From positions 362,325,863 to 362,389,862 of the forward strand of contig CM060915.1 of NCBI GenBank assembly GCA_030737875.1: 64,000 bases of DNA, read 5' to 3'. The DNA comes from Allium sativum (lineage: Eukaryota; Streptophyta; Magnoliopsida; Asparagales; Amaryllidaceae). This document shows, piece after piece, positions 35,226-46,628 of this stretch. The notes under the pieces are model-generated. The model was given only the letters and a program-made list of their open reading frames with translations, had not been told where the DNA came from and ran no database searches. Every line of letters starts with the position of its first letter. Within the stretch, counting starts at the first letter, position 1. Made by a program: the position numbers and the translations under genes.

Positions 35226-35788
35226 GTAATGAGAACTATATACGACCGACATACATACATATATATATATATATTTGAATTAAAGTAAAATATAAATAAA
35301 TTATATTTCTTTACTCTACCTATGCTCCCTTATCTATACGCTATATTTTAATTTTTCTCCTATTTTGTCTTTGACAAAATGGAGTTAGATCTAATAAGTT
35401 TGAGCATATGAAGTTTATATATAGTACTTGAACTATAATATATGATGTGTCATATGTGTATTTTCACAAATAAAACATATAGTACTTTAACTATGATACT
35501 TGTTAGTAAATGAATTGTAACATGATCATGAACATATGAAGAGTTATACAAAGAAGTATGAGTATATGAACATGATGCTTAAACATGATATTGAGAGATA
35601 GTAGTATTTAAAAACAACATGATTTTGAACAAATAATATCATGTTAATAAGCAGAACACAAATAACATGGCATTGAATGTAATTTCACTCTATAGAAACG
35701 TGATGATATGAAGATAATCATGACATATGAGTCACTGATATAATGATTATTATACAAACCAGTTAGAAAGCATTTTTATAAACCATGT
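35226..35788 (-). other. Copia interval with RT/RNase H deleted
   Basis: AT-rich sequence where RT and RNase H should lie. I see no YVDD or other RT block. It contains repeated CATATGA/ACATGAT-like words but no coding frame. Confidence 0.5.
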
Positions 35789-36043
35789 TCATTGTGATGA
35801 ACTACTTTCTCCTTCTTCATCTTCATTATCTCCCCCGTCTTCTCTAGTATTATGAATAATGTTTTCATCTTCTGTTGTATTATGAATAACTTCTCTAGTA
35901 TTATGAATAATGTTTTCATATTCTCTAAAAATATGAATAATGTTATCTTTTTCTATAGAATTATGAATAATGTTTACATTTTTCTCTACCACTTGTATTA
36001 TTCGTTGCATCTTCATTATTCTTATTATATGATAGTTGGTCAT
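35789..36043 (-). pseudogene. Copia IN-RT hinge with repeats
   Basis: An 84-residue minus-strand frame built of repeated ENIIHNTRED-like units, ending in an acidic and serine-rich tail. It follows the integrase fragment directly. In SIRE-type elements the segment between integrase and RT is variable and acidic, so this is probably the hinge expanded by tandem duplication (about 33-bp units at 35850-35980). It is not a separate gene. Confidence 0.55.
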
Positions 36044-36075
36044 GAAGTGTTTGTTCAGTTTTATTCATTCATTTA

Positions 36076-36486
36076 TTAAAAATTCGATAAACTTTGCTTC
36101 AGTCTAAATATCCTAGGAAATTCCTTCATCGAATTTTGGTCTGATTTACCAAGTTGATCTCTTGTGTTTAAAACAAAACATTTTGAGACAAAAATTTTAA
36201 AATAAGAAATATTTGTTTTACTACCATTAAATAGCTTGTAAGGAGTATTTTTGTGATAGGTCGAATAGAAACACGATTTAATATATAACAGGCTATTGCA
36301 ACCGCTTTTGCTTGGTAATGTGCTTCCGTTTAGCAAAGTAATAGCACATTCTTGTAATGTTCTGTTTTTCCGTTCTATAACTCCATTTTGCTGTGGAGTT
36401 CTAGAAAATGAAAAATTATGAAAAAAATCCTTTCTTTTTACAGTATTGTTTGAAAGCTTCGTTTTTGAATTCTCCTCTATAATCAC
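36076..36486 (-). pseudogene. Copia integrase fragment
   Basis: 136 residues with FSRTPQQNGVIERKNRTLQECA, the invariant copia block that contains the third catalytic residue (E in VIERKN), followed by NTPYKLFNGSKTNISYFKIF (normally P-E---G-KP-ISHL--FG). The part with the two aspartates is frameshifted upstream, at about 36500-36830. Confidence 0.88.
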
Positions 36487-36899
36487 TTTTTTTATTTTTT
36501 TATATCAAATCCTTTTAGATTTTGAATTCTTTTAACAAATGTTTTTAAAATGTTTGGAAGTGTTGCTTTTATATTTCATAAAAATAGTCTAAGTGTATCT
36601 AGAACAATCATCAACGATTACAAACACATATTTACTATGATTTAGGAATTGAACTTCAGTTGGCCCAAATAAATCCATATGAAGTAATTCTAATGATTGT
36701 AATGTTGAAATGATCTTTTTAGATTTAAAAGACGATTTATTTAAGTTTCCCAATTGTCATGCGTCACAAATGTTGTTAAATTTCAAATTCATTTTCGACA
36801 AATCTTTTACTAAATCATGTTTACAAAATTTTATTTATAGTTTTAAATTTTAAATGACAGGATGTTTCATGCAATAACCAAGGATCATTTTCTTTAGCT

Positions 36900-37300
36900 A
36901 TTAAACATATGTATGAATTATGTTTTACTTTCATGTTTAACATGTATATATTACTATCTCTACTACCATCTGAAGTAATATTTTGATTTTGATAAAAAAT
37001 GCTACGGTTATATTTTGAAAATAAGACTTTTAATCCTTTATCACATAATTGACTAATACTTAATAAATTATGTTTTAAATTTTTAATTAATAAAACATTT
37101 GAAATAAGAGATAATTTAGATATACCATAATTTCTGACATAGCATTTGCCGATAATATATCCCTTGGAATTACCTCCAAAAGTGATGGAATCTCCATCTG
37201 ATTAGATAATATTTGTTAGCATATCTTTTTCTCCTATCCTATATTTTAAGCAACCACTATCGAGTACCATTTTCCTCTTTTCTTGAGTGGGACAGGCAAA
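36900..37300 (-). pseudogene. Copia protease and pre-integrase region
   Basis: Reading the minus strand gives MVLDSGCLKY (protease D-SGC; the initial W is lost), then TFGGNSKGYIIGK and LIKNLKHNLLSISQLCDKG, the GAG-pre-integrase signature of SIRE-type copia polyproteins. Stops interrupt it. Confidence 0.8.
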
Positions 37301-37999
37301 TAAATAAGAAGTAACGTTGGTACCCAAATTTTATTAGGCTCCTAAGATCTTAGGAAACCAAATCCAAGAGGGTTCAGTGTCCCTTTGGTAAATATAATTT
37401 TAATTTTTATGAATAGTTTCTAAACATGATTTTATATATTCATTCCTAATTAAATTTCTATTTGGTTTAAGAACCCATTAGTTAATTTTTTAGAGACCAT
37501 TTTTCTTTTTGAAAACTTTGATGATATATTAGGCTTAGCATCCTTTATGCTTAAATATTTTGAGATGGAGCATTAATTTTATTTTATTTATATCATAGTC
37601 CTTTCTTTCTAGATGCAAATTGTGAATTTTTAATAATTCTAGACAAGTTTTCTCTTCCTTTATCGAAATTTGAGACATTTTTAGTAATGTCTTCTAATTC
37701 ACTTTTGAGACTAAAATTATCTAATTCTACTACTTTGATCTTATTTTTCAATTCATGATTTTATGAAGCAAGAGCATTGTTCTTTTCTTTTTGAGTTTCA
37801 ATTTCTTGACTCGACAATGTAAATTGAGAATTATAATTCGAAAATGTTTCTTGAATTTTTCCAAATTCTTCTTCTAATATTTCTTTCTCATCCTTGAGCA
37901 TATCTCTTTCAAACTCTGCCTTTACTTATTTTCAAGAGCATCCTTATTATCATTTGTAGCTATTCCTAGAATCTAAAGGTTCTAAATATATTTTTACCA

Positions 38000-38260
38000 T
38001 ATCATCAAATGTTAAATTGCTAACCTCCTTATCTTTAGCCATGAAGCATACATTAGCTTGCTCAATATTACTATCGCTATCACTTTCTGATGAAGAGGAG
38101 TTTGAGTCATCCCATGTTACGGAAAATGCTTTCTTTTTGAGTCCGTACTTCCTTTTTTTTATAGTGATATTCTTTCTTCTGATCTAGACGCTCCATTTGT
38201 ATATACCCCTTCTTGTGACAGTTATATCATTTTAAACCGATGATGATGGCTTGCTGGATT
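38000..38260 (-). pseudogene. Copia gag zinc knuckle and acidic tail
   Basis: Near 38210 the minus strand reads CYNCHKKGY, a CCHC knuckle that has lost its later ligands. It is followed by a lysine-rich run, WDDSNSSSSESDSD and ANVCFMAKD, the SIRE-type spacer before protease. Confidence 0.7.
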
Positions 38261-38564
38261 TTTTGTGATTGGACCTTTTCTTTCATTATTTTTATTTCCT
38301 TTCCAATATTTTTGGATGTTTTTGGCGATAAGTGCTATGTCATTTGAATTTGAATTTGAATCTAAGTCTTCTTTTTTAGTACGAAATGCAAGATTCTTTT
38401 TGTCCTAAGTTTGTATTCTTTTAGCCTGCAAGTTTAATTCATATGGCATTAGATTTCCTATTAACTCTTCTGATTTCATGATAGATCGATCATTCGCTTT
38501 TTCAATAGCTAATACCTTACTTTTCCAATATTCTATTAAAGAGCAAAGAGTTTTTGATACAACA

Positions 38565-38876
38565 TCAAAATATGAATATTTTTCTCATAGTCCTAACCCC
38601 TAATAATGAATCATAAAGATATTGAAATCTAGAATACATGCAATTTATGGACTCATCTTGTTTCATTCTAAAACTATGCAATTGACTTTTCAGCATGGAT
38701 ATCATGCTTTGCTTCACCTTGTTAGTTCCTTCATTAGTAACTTCAAGTGTTTGCCATATTTCGTATGAAATGTAACACATGTTAATACGGTTGAATTCAT
38801 TTCTATTCAAGCCACAAAGAACATATTCATGGCAATAGTATTTGCAGTGATATCTAATTTTTGTGAATTTGACCAT
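38565..38876 (-). pseudogene. Copia gag (UBN2-type) fragment
   Basis: 103 residues with SYEIWQTLEVTNEGTNKVKQS and FRMKQDESINCMYSRFQYLYDSL, the gag core of SIRE-type copia elements. The N-terminal part (38877-39060) is in broken frames. Confidence 0.88.
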
Positions 38877-39096
38877 TTAGAATAGTTAGTGGTTGGAAAA
38901 TTTTACTCAATTTGTGTATATTCCATGAATCAAAACCATTTACTTGCATATAAATTCTCATACGTGTAGCCCAATAGTTGTTATTCATGACATTGAATAG
39001 AGGTGGTCATGCAGTGATTTGACCCTCCATTAAACTAGTGTTATTTCCCATATTACATAGAATACTAAAATAACTATAAAATGGTTATATTATGAG

Positions 39097-39111
39097 CTTG
39101 CTTTGATACCA
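39097..39111 (-). other. Primer-binding site of copia element
   Basis: Minus strand TGGTATCAAAGCAAG, 2 nt from the LTR edge: the initiator tRNA-Met type site with one change. Confidence 0.85.
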
Positions 39112-39113
39112 AA

Positions 39114-39652
39114 TGAAAAACGAGTAGGACTGAGTAATATTGAATTATGTGTAATAAAATAAGAGGGCAAGATATGCTAAATAATATATAAGTAGTAAAT
39201 AAAAATAAATCACACAAGAGAAATTTTTTACTGGTTCAGAGCACCGTCCTATGTCCAGTCCCAGACTCCTTCTGGAATTTCGACTAAACATGTAAAGACT
39301 CAAATTCCAATGAGTTTGGATTTTTCAAAAATCCCAAAACCAAAACTACTGAAACTCGAGTTGGCTTGTCTGGTATCCTACAGAAAATACAGAGATTATA
39401 AATACATCAGAGCTCGATAAAACATTTCAGAGTGGAATGGATAAAATATAATAAGAAAATATAGTCTTGCTGAAATAATGACACTTCCTAATAAGCATTC
39501 AAAGGCTGCCAAATCTCTAACCTAAATCTAACTTGTGAGTATGTTATAAGGAGAGGGTCAGAACACAAGTTCTAGTGAGAGAACAAATTATACATTTTGA
39601 AATAAACACTACATATACCATTCAGTTAAATTTTCTTAATTATTATATAGTT
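39114..39652 (-). mobile_element. 5' LTR of copia element, truncated
   Basis: It begins (plus strand) TGAAAAACG next to the primer site. On the minus strand it has the U5 hairpin CTGGACATAGG...CTGAACCAG (39258-39231) followed by TAAAAA. The outer end is lost: no TGTTAGAACC terminus is seen, and sequence related to LF2 begins at about 39653. Confidence 0.6.
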
Positions 39653-41370
39653 AACAACACTTTAGGATTTACACACACGTCGCACTTATCTACTCCCCAG
39701 TAGATTAAACTTAGTAAAATATATATGTAGTTATGCCTAACATCTCAAGGTACTCCCCATAATACCTTCCTCATACGGTCTCCGTCGTTACACCACGAAG
39801 CAGGCACAACCTCCATCCTACACTGAACCGCGTATGAAAATCTCCATCTTTGTGACACATAATCGCATAGAACTATCCTCGGTATGCCACGTAAGGGTAC
39901 AGATCCTCGTATCCGAACTCCTTGGCGAAACACATCTCGACACGGAGTAATGCCCTAGCTTCTACAATACACCACCCAGTGAATGTTTATAGACCCTTGC
40001 TCGAACGTATTGCGTACTATAACTCGAGTTTCATAATAGGGTTGCATCCAATGCATATAACTCGGTCAGGAGCTTTCGATACCTGTAAAGGATAACTTCA
40101 TTAGGCCTACAATATAGATACCCCTATATGGTCTGGCTCTTTTCATAGTGGCTATGGACCCACCTTGGCCCCTCCATCAACTAATGAAAGACTACATCAA
40201 GTGCTAATGACATGTCCCTATCAACCAATCTAACATCTAAGTTGGCGTGTCCTTCAACCAACGTCCGAATAGTGAAAGATAATTGGCCTGTTGGCTATGC
40301 TCTTAGTCTTTCCGCATCACACTAATTGTCGATGATAGGTACCCGACTATTACTATCCTAAATTTGGTCTGGACCACCTCCTACTAGAAGGAGGCAAACC
40401 GCTGAATCACCCAATGTCGTCTACTATAGCCTTTTGGATATCACACCATAATTGCAGTCAAGGTATACTCTAGATAGTGCAACAGACCTACCTCCGAGCG
40501 ATGGGTTCATCCGGTTGTTCCTCGGAGGGCCATCTCAGAGTACCTTACCATGTCCCGCAGAAGTCTTGTGCTTCCCTCCAGTCTCATAGAATAATCAATT
40601 AGACATGCTTCCGTTGTGTCTCCATACATCGTGACGATCCACTCCATTGGGTTCTTCATCTCCATACATAGGGACTGCTCCAAGCACATCACATCATCGC
40701 GTTACTGAATTTATGTCTAATTTTTAATCATGTGCTTGCTTTAGCTTATCACGTTGCTGATTAAATTGATTATTTACGCATTCATTTTCTACCCAAGTTA
40801 CTGGTTTATTAGCTTATATTTGACCGCTTACTTCCCCAATCAGCCCTATGCTACCGAAATGGACCATATCTATGTATCACCTATTTTCCCCTATCAGCCT
40901 TACACTACCGGAATGAACTTCTTCTTATCATTACATTCATTAAACTTAATCCTCCCAATTACAAGTTCACTAATAATAATCCTACTTTATTCTTTCTTAT
41001 TTAATTATAATCTCATGTTATATCGTTTCTACAACCGTCGTTGATGGTTTCCTTATTAACTTAGTTCTGTTAACTAATGTTCATTAATAAGTTCTCTTTT
41101 TATCATTAATTATAACCTATGTTATAATTCCACTTGTCCCTAGGACAAGCCTTTCTATTATATTTCATTCTATTAATTATAATAAATTGTATTCCCCGTT
41201 TATCACATTTTTCCTAAGTTACTTATTATTTAAGCGAGTCTTTATTGTAGTAGTCTTTCTTTATTTACCATTTTGTACATTTTTATCATTATAGGAAATA
41301 TTTCGCACACTTCGTTAAATTGGTTGGTGGAAATGTTTAAAAATCTATTTCCATAATGACTTCAATTAAG
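39653..41370 (-). mobile_element. LF2-related long LTR fragment
   Basis: The reverse complement of 40080-40240 contains CTTTCATTAGTTGA, GGACCATAGCCACT-like and GAAAGCTCC-GACCGAGTT segments in the same order as LF2 at 14075-14195. So this is a diverged copy of that LTR in the opposite direction. The minus-strand frames at 39745-39933 and 40507-40692 show no known domain. The AT-rich part after 40700 has no feature I can name. Confidence 0.5.
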
Positions 41371-41440
41371 ATCCATAGTTGCAAGCTATTTCTCCTTATT
41401 ACATTATATATATATACACATATAACAAATATATATATTT

Positions 41441-42139
41441 AATATGGAATTCAAAAAAGGCGAACTCTAGAGTGAAAGTTAATTCTTCTTCCTCAAGTCA
41501 ACCGCCTAAAGCTTCTCCAAAATTTCTTCGATTTCCTCCTCTTGTAATGTCGACTACTGCCAATTAGGGTGAGCCAGTTGCTACTAATCAAACTGCATCC
41601 AGCGAGACGGATTCAAATGCCCTACAGTTCGTTAAACCTTCAATAAATCATGTTTTCATTTTGGAAAATATTTTTAATTCTTCTACGAATTCATGGCAAA
41701 ATACGATAGCGCTGCATTCTGTGGACTTCAAATTGTCAAGGATTAAATTGAAGGAGTATATTTCAAAGGTGTGGAGACTTAAATGTAAATTTATGGTACA
41801 CATAGCTCCTGGTTTTCATTATACTGTTAAATTTGAGGATGATTCGGATTGTTTCTTTGTTTTAAAGTCATTGACATACTCTTATTATGAAAAAATATTG
41901 ATGGTGTTTATATGGTATCAAAGATATGGGTTTGAAAAGTTTAATGTTCAGAGAATTCAGATCTAGATTAGGTTGTATAACTTACATATGGAAATATGGT
42001 CAAATCAGGCTTTTTCGATGATAGCTAGTTACATTGGAGAACCTATTCATATTGATTGGAAAATGGCTAATAAGATAAATACAAGATATACGAGAGTACT
42101 TATGGCTATTGATTTTGATTCTAAGTTAGTTACTAAACG
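41441..42139 (+). pseudogene. LINE ORF1, DUF4283-like N-terminal part
   Basis: A basic, serine-rich start, then the frame 41661-41966 (KFEDDSDCFFVLKSLTYSYYEKILMVFIWYQRYGFEKF, cf. the F-F-----D---VL--GPW pattern), continuing with YIGEPIHIDWKMANKINTRYTRVLMAIDF, which is the I-G-P---D--T-----RVCVEID block. Two stops and a frameshift. ORF1p binds LINE RNA. Confidence 0.75.
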
Positions 42140-42993
42140 TTAACCAACTTTTTGGCAAAATCCTCGCGGATCAACTGATCGAAGTCCAATGTCAAAAAGC
42201 TCATTTTTCAGTGTCGGTCGATCGACCGATGGAACGGAATGTACTTTAGAAAGTCCAAAAAAGATTTGGCCTAAGCTAATTTTCTTGAAGCAGCGGCATC
42301 TTGTGCCCCGGCACAATCGCTCTCCCAGATTGACCGAATCAAACACTTCCTTAAAATTCGATCGACCATATATCTTCTAATCTATACGGAAATATCCAGC
42401 TAAGTTATTCGGTACTTGGCCCGATTCTTAGGGTATTAAAGGCGGTCAACCACTTCCGGACAGGGCTCCACTTTTGATACACCTTATCTTGAGTGCCACA
42501 AAAGCCACCATTTTCGAGGATATTATTAATCAACAGTGGACCGGGTCCGGCTGCTGTAACTACTTCCAATGATCGAGCTCTACATGTCCAAGCTCCGCAA
42601 AAGAGACAAGCCATGTGGCAGCCCGCTCATCCCATTTCTTCACCTATAAATACGTCTAGGCTAAAAATAAAAAGGGACCTCTCTTTGTCCACTTCGATTC
42701 TCTTCTCGGACGCTCATATCTCCATTGAAGACCTCCGATTTTAAGCTTTCCACACGGCTAACTCCTAAAATAGCCAATTCTCCTTCTTTCTTCAAACAGA
42801 AAAAGCGTTGTACCTGCAATCAAAAGAAAGTCAATACATATAAAGTGGACGTAGGCACCATCTTTGCTGAACCACTATTAAAAGTCTTGCGTACTCCTTG
42901 TTTTCTTTACTTTACTGCATTTTGTGATTGTTATGTGTGTGCTCTTCACACAATTAGGGGTTGACTGTCACTTGTGATCAACTTTTGACGTCA
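42140..42993 (+). mobile_element. Solo LTR in LINE ORF1 (Tat-like promoter layout)
   Basis: It interrupts ORF1 exactly between the DUF4283-like block and the knuckle. It has a TTCACCTATAAATAC promoter (TATA 42643-42650), nearly identical to that of the Tat LTR, and the U5 hairpin GTGGACGTAGGC...GCTGAACCAC (42845-42875), and ends near GACGTCAACA. A CGGTCGATCGACCG palindrome lies at about 42215-42228. The exact left edge and duplication could not be set. Confidence 0.6.
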
Positions 42994-42999
42994 ACACCA

Positions 43000-43488
43000 A
43001 AATTCCTATAATGCTCCACAATGGTTAGAATGAGGAAATTCTAGTTGCGTATGAATTTGTTCCTCCTCGATGTGAACAACGTAAGAAATTTGGGCATAAA
43101 ACTATTGTACATGAGCTATCAAAGATCCAAAGTGGACTTCTAGGAAGATATAAGATATGCATAGTTCTTCTACTAATGGTGATAACATAGCTGATCCCAG
43201 TGTGCAATTTGATGCCTCTAATCCTATAGATTTAGATAAGAACAATGGGGATGTTGGTTGGGGGTTTTTAGACTCTGAGTTACTCAATAATATTCTACTT
43301 GAAGAATTACATCATATTGCAAATAATCTAAATGAAACACCAGGTGTTGAAGAACATCAGGATGTATCTGAAAGTACCACAAAGAATACAAATTATTTAG
43401 ATCATCTTAAAGGCGAAAACAAGGGTGCTACTCATGTTCCTCTTGCTCCTTCTAAAAGACAATTAATTAAGAAGAAATTCTTCAATTA
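43000..43488 (+). pseudogene. LINE ORF1, zinc knuckle and C-terminal part
   Basis: After the solo LTR the frame resumes with VAYEFVPPRCEQRKKFGH (normally V-YE--P--C--C---GH; the second cysteine is lost), then the 110-residue frame 43157-43489, an acidic C-terminal tail ending at a stop just before the ORF2 start. Confidence 0.7.
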
Positions 43489-43648
43489 AATGACAATCTT
43501 GACATCTAATGTTAGAGGGATGAAAACTTCTCATTATATGCAAGCAGTGTTATCTCTGCTGACTAAGTTTGGTTTAGTAGAAAATAAACTAAGTGAAGTC
43601 AATTTGAAGTTGTTTGGTAGATTAATTCCAAGTGCTCAGGATTATTAT
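43489..43648 (+). pseudogene. LINE ORF2 start (endonuclease N-terminus)
   Basis: An ATG at 43490 gives MTILTSNVRGMKTSHYMQ, the M-I---NVRGL------Q start of L1 endonuclease (the catalytic N is kept, W is changed to S). The frame is cut after SAQDYYFF by the nested LINE. Confidence 0.8.
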
Positions 43649-44490
43649 TTTTTTTGAAAATTGGTTCACTTTATTGCTAAAACCAATAAAACCATGGATA
43701 AATTGTAAGTGCATGGTTGATCTACTTCGTTATGACATACTGCACATCATTGGTCAAACAAATGGAATGGTATCTGATATTATTAGGAATGAGGAGTTTC
43801 ATCCATTAATTCATCCTGCAACAAGAGAATTGCTAGATGAAATTAGTTCGATTCATACTCATCCTAACCTAAATAAAGACAGATATGAATGGTGTGAAGG
43901 GGGAGTATTTTCTTTTCATAAAGTTTGGGACTTTATTCAAGTTCATGAACAAACAGATCCAATATACTCAGTTATCTGGCATAAAAAGAATAGTAAAAGA
44001 ATGTCTTTTATATCATACCTCGCGATTTTGGGGAGGTTGAACACAAAAGACAGAATTTTGCGTTATAATTCAGAAGTAAATCCTCTATGTCGTCTTTGTG
44101 AAAATCATCCAGAATCTTCAGAGCATCTCTTCCTTTAGTGTGACTTTGCAGCCTTCATTTGGTTATCCCTGAAGCAAAAATTGGAACTTCCATTAATAAT
44201 CTGTACAGATTTGAAACAGGAAGCAAGATTATTACATACGAATTTCAAGGCAAAAGATCAATTGAGGGACTTTGCTTTTGGATCTTTAGTAACAACTATC
44301 TATTTCATCTGGCGAGAGAGAAATTTAAGAGTATTCCAAGGTCGTAAGAATCATTCATCTTCTACTCTATTCAGAATTGAGCGAGAGATAATTTTGTTGG
44401 TACAAAACAATGGTTCTAGACCTATACGATCTCCAAGGAATGAATGTTTTCTTCAGAGATGGGGTATTGAGTTAAGGGATACTGGATGAC
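43640..44490 (+). pseudogene. ORF2 C-terminal (zf-RVT) domain of nested LINE
   Basis: Frames 43632-44138 and 44181-44489 join across one stop and a shift. The cysteine/histidine cluster C-LC---PES-EHLFL--D is the zf-RVT domain at the end of plant L1 ORF2, thought to help in nucleic-acid binding. A short 3' UTR follows to 44711. No poly(A) is visible. Confidence 0.8.
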
Positions 44491-44711
44491 GTTTCGGTTT
44501 GAATGTTGGATGTCGGCTTGGATTGATCAGATTGGAGAAGGGCCGGATCTTTGGGCCATGGAGTTTGGCTTTTATTTTCTTCTTTATTTTGAGTCTTTTT
44601 GATGTATTTTTCTTTGTCTACGACTTTAGTCATTTCTATGATGTATACCAAATTTATAAGTACTTCTTTTCCCTATACGGTACCCATTAGGGGGGTTATG
44701 GGGTTTTAACG
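43649..44711 (+). mobile_element. Nested 5'-truncated LINE of the same family
   Basis: It contains only the ORF2 C-terminus (zf-RVT type: RMSFISYLAILGRLNTKDRI, CRLCENHPESSEHLFL, FIWRERNLRVFQGR) and a 3' UTR. An imperfect duplication AGTGCTYAGGATT flanks it (43631-43643 and 44712-44724), and the endonuclease frame of the outer LINE resumes right after it. Its first residues (NWFTLLLKPIKPWINCKCMVDLL) match the outer element's own downstream segment near 47650, so the two belong to one family. Confidence 0.82.
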
Positions 44712-44729
44712 AGTGCTTAGGATTTTATT

Positions 44730-45345
44730 CTTCATAATTCTTTTTCATTTTCAGGCAGAATTTTATTATTATGGAACTCTGAGGTTTGGAATACTGTCAT
44801 TATTTCTTTATCTAATCAACATGTAACAGTTCAAGCTATTAATACTAGTGACCTTATTATGTTCGTTACAATTGCATATGCTAGTAATAGTTTCTATGAT
44901 AGACATACTCTTTGGCAGCATATGATTAGAGAGGCAAAATTATTAGTGGATAATGGGTACTTATGGGTGATTTTAATAATTCTACCTCTCATCTAGACAA
45001 GAAAGGTGGAATTCCACTGCTTTTCAGTAGATTAGAGCCTTGAATAATTGTCTTTTGCAATCTGGTTTGGCTGAAGTTAAGGCAATTGGATTTAACTATA
45101 CTTGGAGACGTATAGGTATGGCTAATAACATTGATAAAATATTTGTAAATAATTCATGTTTACATAAATTCATCAATATGAAAGCTATATCATTATCGCA
45201 ACTTTCAAATGATCGTAATCCTTTGCTTTTAGATCTTATTGCTTCTTCTACATCAAAGGAGTTTCCATTTAGATATTCAAATGATTGGTACTTTAAATTT
45301 GGTTACAAAGAATGTATATTGAAAGGGCTACATGTTAATGTATAG
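44730..45345 (+). pseudogene. Outer LINE ORF2, endonuclease
   Basis: It resumes with SFSGRILLLWN, then MFVTIAYASNSFYDRHTLWQHM, LQSGLAEVKAIGFNYTWRR (normally GL-D-GF-G--FTW-N), and ends with LSNDRNPLLLDL, where plant L1 endonucleases have SDH-PLL. The catalytic histidine is therefore arginine here. A stop after VILIILPLI removes the GDFN block. Confidence 0.82.
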
Positions 45346-45427
45346 GGTATTCCTAGCTATACATTTCAAAAAAGGTTACATGCTTGTAAAATTGATTTGA
45401 AAAGTTAGTATAAGAATAGACAAAAGG

Positions 45428-45977
45428 ATGATTTGCTTTAATGAAAGCCGAACTCATTTTAGAGACAGTGCGATTGCCTCTAACTCAGATCCTGAAAATA
45501 TGGTTTTATATGAAAGAATGCTTGAAGTTAAACAATCATTATTAGTCCAGAAACATACTAAATTTTGGAGTTTTAAGAAAAAATGTAAAGTGGCATGGCT
45601 ATTGTATGGAGACACAACCTCAAGTTGTTTCCATTCAAAAAATGTCAACCAGACGATTTCCGAATCAACTTAAAGCTTTAATTAATGCTGATGTTGATCT
45701 CCAATATAAACATGAAGAAGTTGCACCTGAGGCTAATGATTATTTCAGCTCTTTGTTTAATGGTTCAGTTAGCACAGAGTTCCCTCCATTCCAATCTACT
45801 CATGTCATCTATTCTTATATACAACATGTATTACTTCATCCGTTTACTTTATATGAAGTTAATATTGCTATTAATTCAATACATGATGATTCGAGTCCTG
45901 GACCTGATGGTCTTCATTCCAAAATAAATAAATTACATTGGGATGTAATTAAATTAAATTTACTTGATGCTCTATAG
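45428..45977 (+). pseudogene. Outer LINE ORF2, endonuclease-RT linker and first RT block
   Basis: FWSFKKKCKVAWLLYGDTTSSCFHSK (normally W--K---WL--GD-NT-FFH), then, after a phase change, INSIHDDSSPGPDGLHSK, which is the first RT block (K--K-PGPDG). Stops separate it from the RT frame that follows. Confidence 0.85.
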
Positions 45978-46620
45978 GATATCTTTATCTCTACCAAAAT
46001 TACCTAAGGGTAGTAAGCATACTTTTACAACCTTGATACCAAAGATACATTGGCCAACTGAAATATCACATTATCGTCCGATTTCTTGTTGCAGCATATA
46101 CAATAAGGATTTTAGAAAAATTCTGTGCAATAGAATCAAAGGGTATTTGCCACATCTAATATCTGTTAACCAATGCGCCTTTATTCCTACTCGGTATATT
46201 CGGGATAACATTTTTCTTATGCATGAATTGTTGAGAGATTTTAAGAAGCCAGGTGTAAATAAATTTTGTGTTAAAGTGGATCTACATAAAGCTTATAACA
46301 TGAATAATAGAGAATTCATTTGCTATATTATGATGAAGATGAGTTTTCCTACTCATTTTATCAATGTTATATATAAGTGCATATCATCTCCTACATTCTC
46401 TATTTTGATTCAAGGAGTGCCTAAAGGATTCATTATGTCAAATAGAGAAATTAGACAAGGTGATCTACCATCTCCTTACCTCTTCTCTATTGCCGAATTT
46501 TTTACTTATTGCATGAATGAAGTTTTAATGCAACATAAGTTCCTTCCTATTCATAAGTTTGATCCAGTTGTTACACCTAATTTATATGCTGATGATTTAA
46601 TGGTTTTTGGCAAATGCTTA
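45964..46620 (+). pseudogene. Outer LINE ORF2, reverse transcriptase
   Basis: A frame starting at 45964, with ISHYRPISCCSIYNKDFRKI, NQCAFIPTRYIRDNIFLMHE, VKVDLHKAYN (normally KVD--KAYD), REIRQGDLPSPYLFSIA and LYADDLMVF (the YADD catalytic box). It stops being RT at the MITE insertion after GKCL. An N replaces the D of the KAYD box, so even this part would be impaired. Confidence 0.88.
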
Positions 46621-46628
46621 CCCACTTG
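46621..46628. repeat. MITE target-site duplication, left
   Basis: CCCACTTG, identical to 46958-46965; 8 bp as for hAT elements. Confidence 0.92.

Larger units (their letters stand above)
35064..39652 (-). mobile_element. SIRE-like Ty1/copia element, RT deleted
   Basis: A minus-strand copia element: a 3' LTR remnant ending in GGTTCTAACA (35209), polypurine tract (35210-35225), IN-RT hinge (36043-35789), integrase (to about 36830), pre-integrase and protease (about 36950-37300), a CCHC knuckle near 38210, gag (38876-38565), primer site (39097-39111) and a 5' LTR beginning at 39114. The order gag-PR-IN is copia-type. The serine/aspartate-rich tail after the knuckle (WDDSNSSSSESDSD) resembles SIRE. 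No RT or RNase H is present between hinge and polypurine tract, so it is a deletion derivative. Many stops and frameshifts. Confidence 0.8.

Noticed and set aside
39560..39652. Alignment of the copia 5' LTR outer end with the 3' LTR remnant at 35064-35209
   Set aside because: Only an ATTATATAGTT word is shared, too little to claim LTR homology, so LTR divergence was not estimated.
40507..40692. Possible gene fragment (minus strand)
   Set aside because: No recognised domain, and the surrounding sequence aligns in order with the LF2 LTR, so it is taken as LTR sequence.
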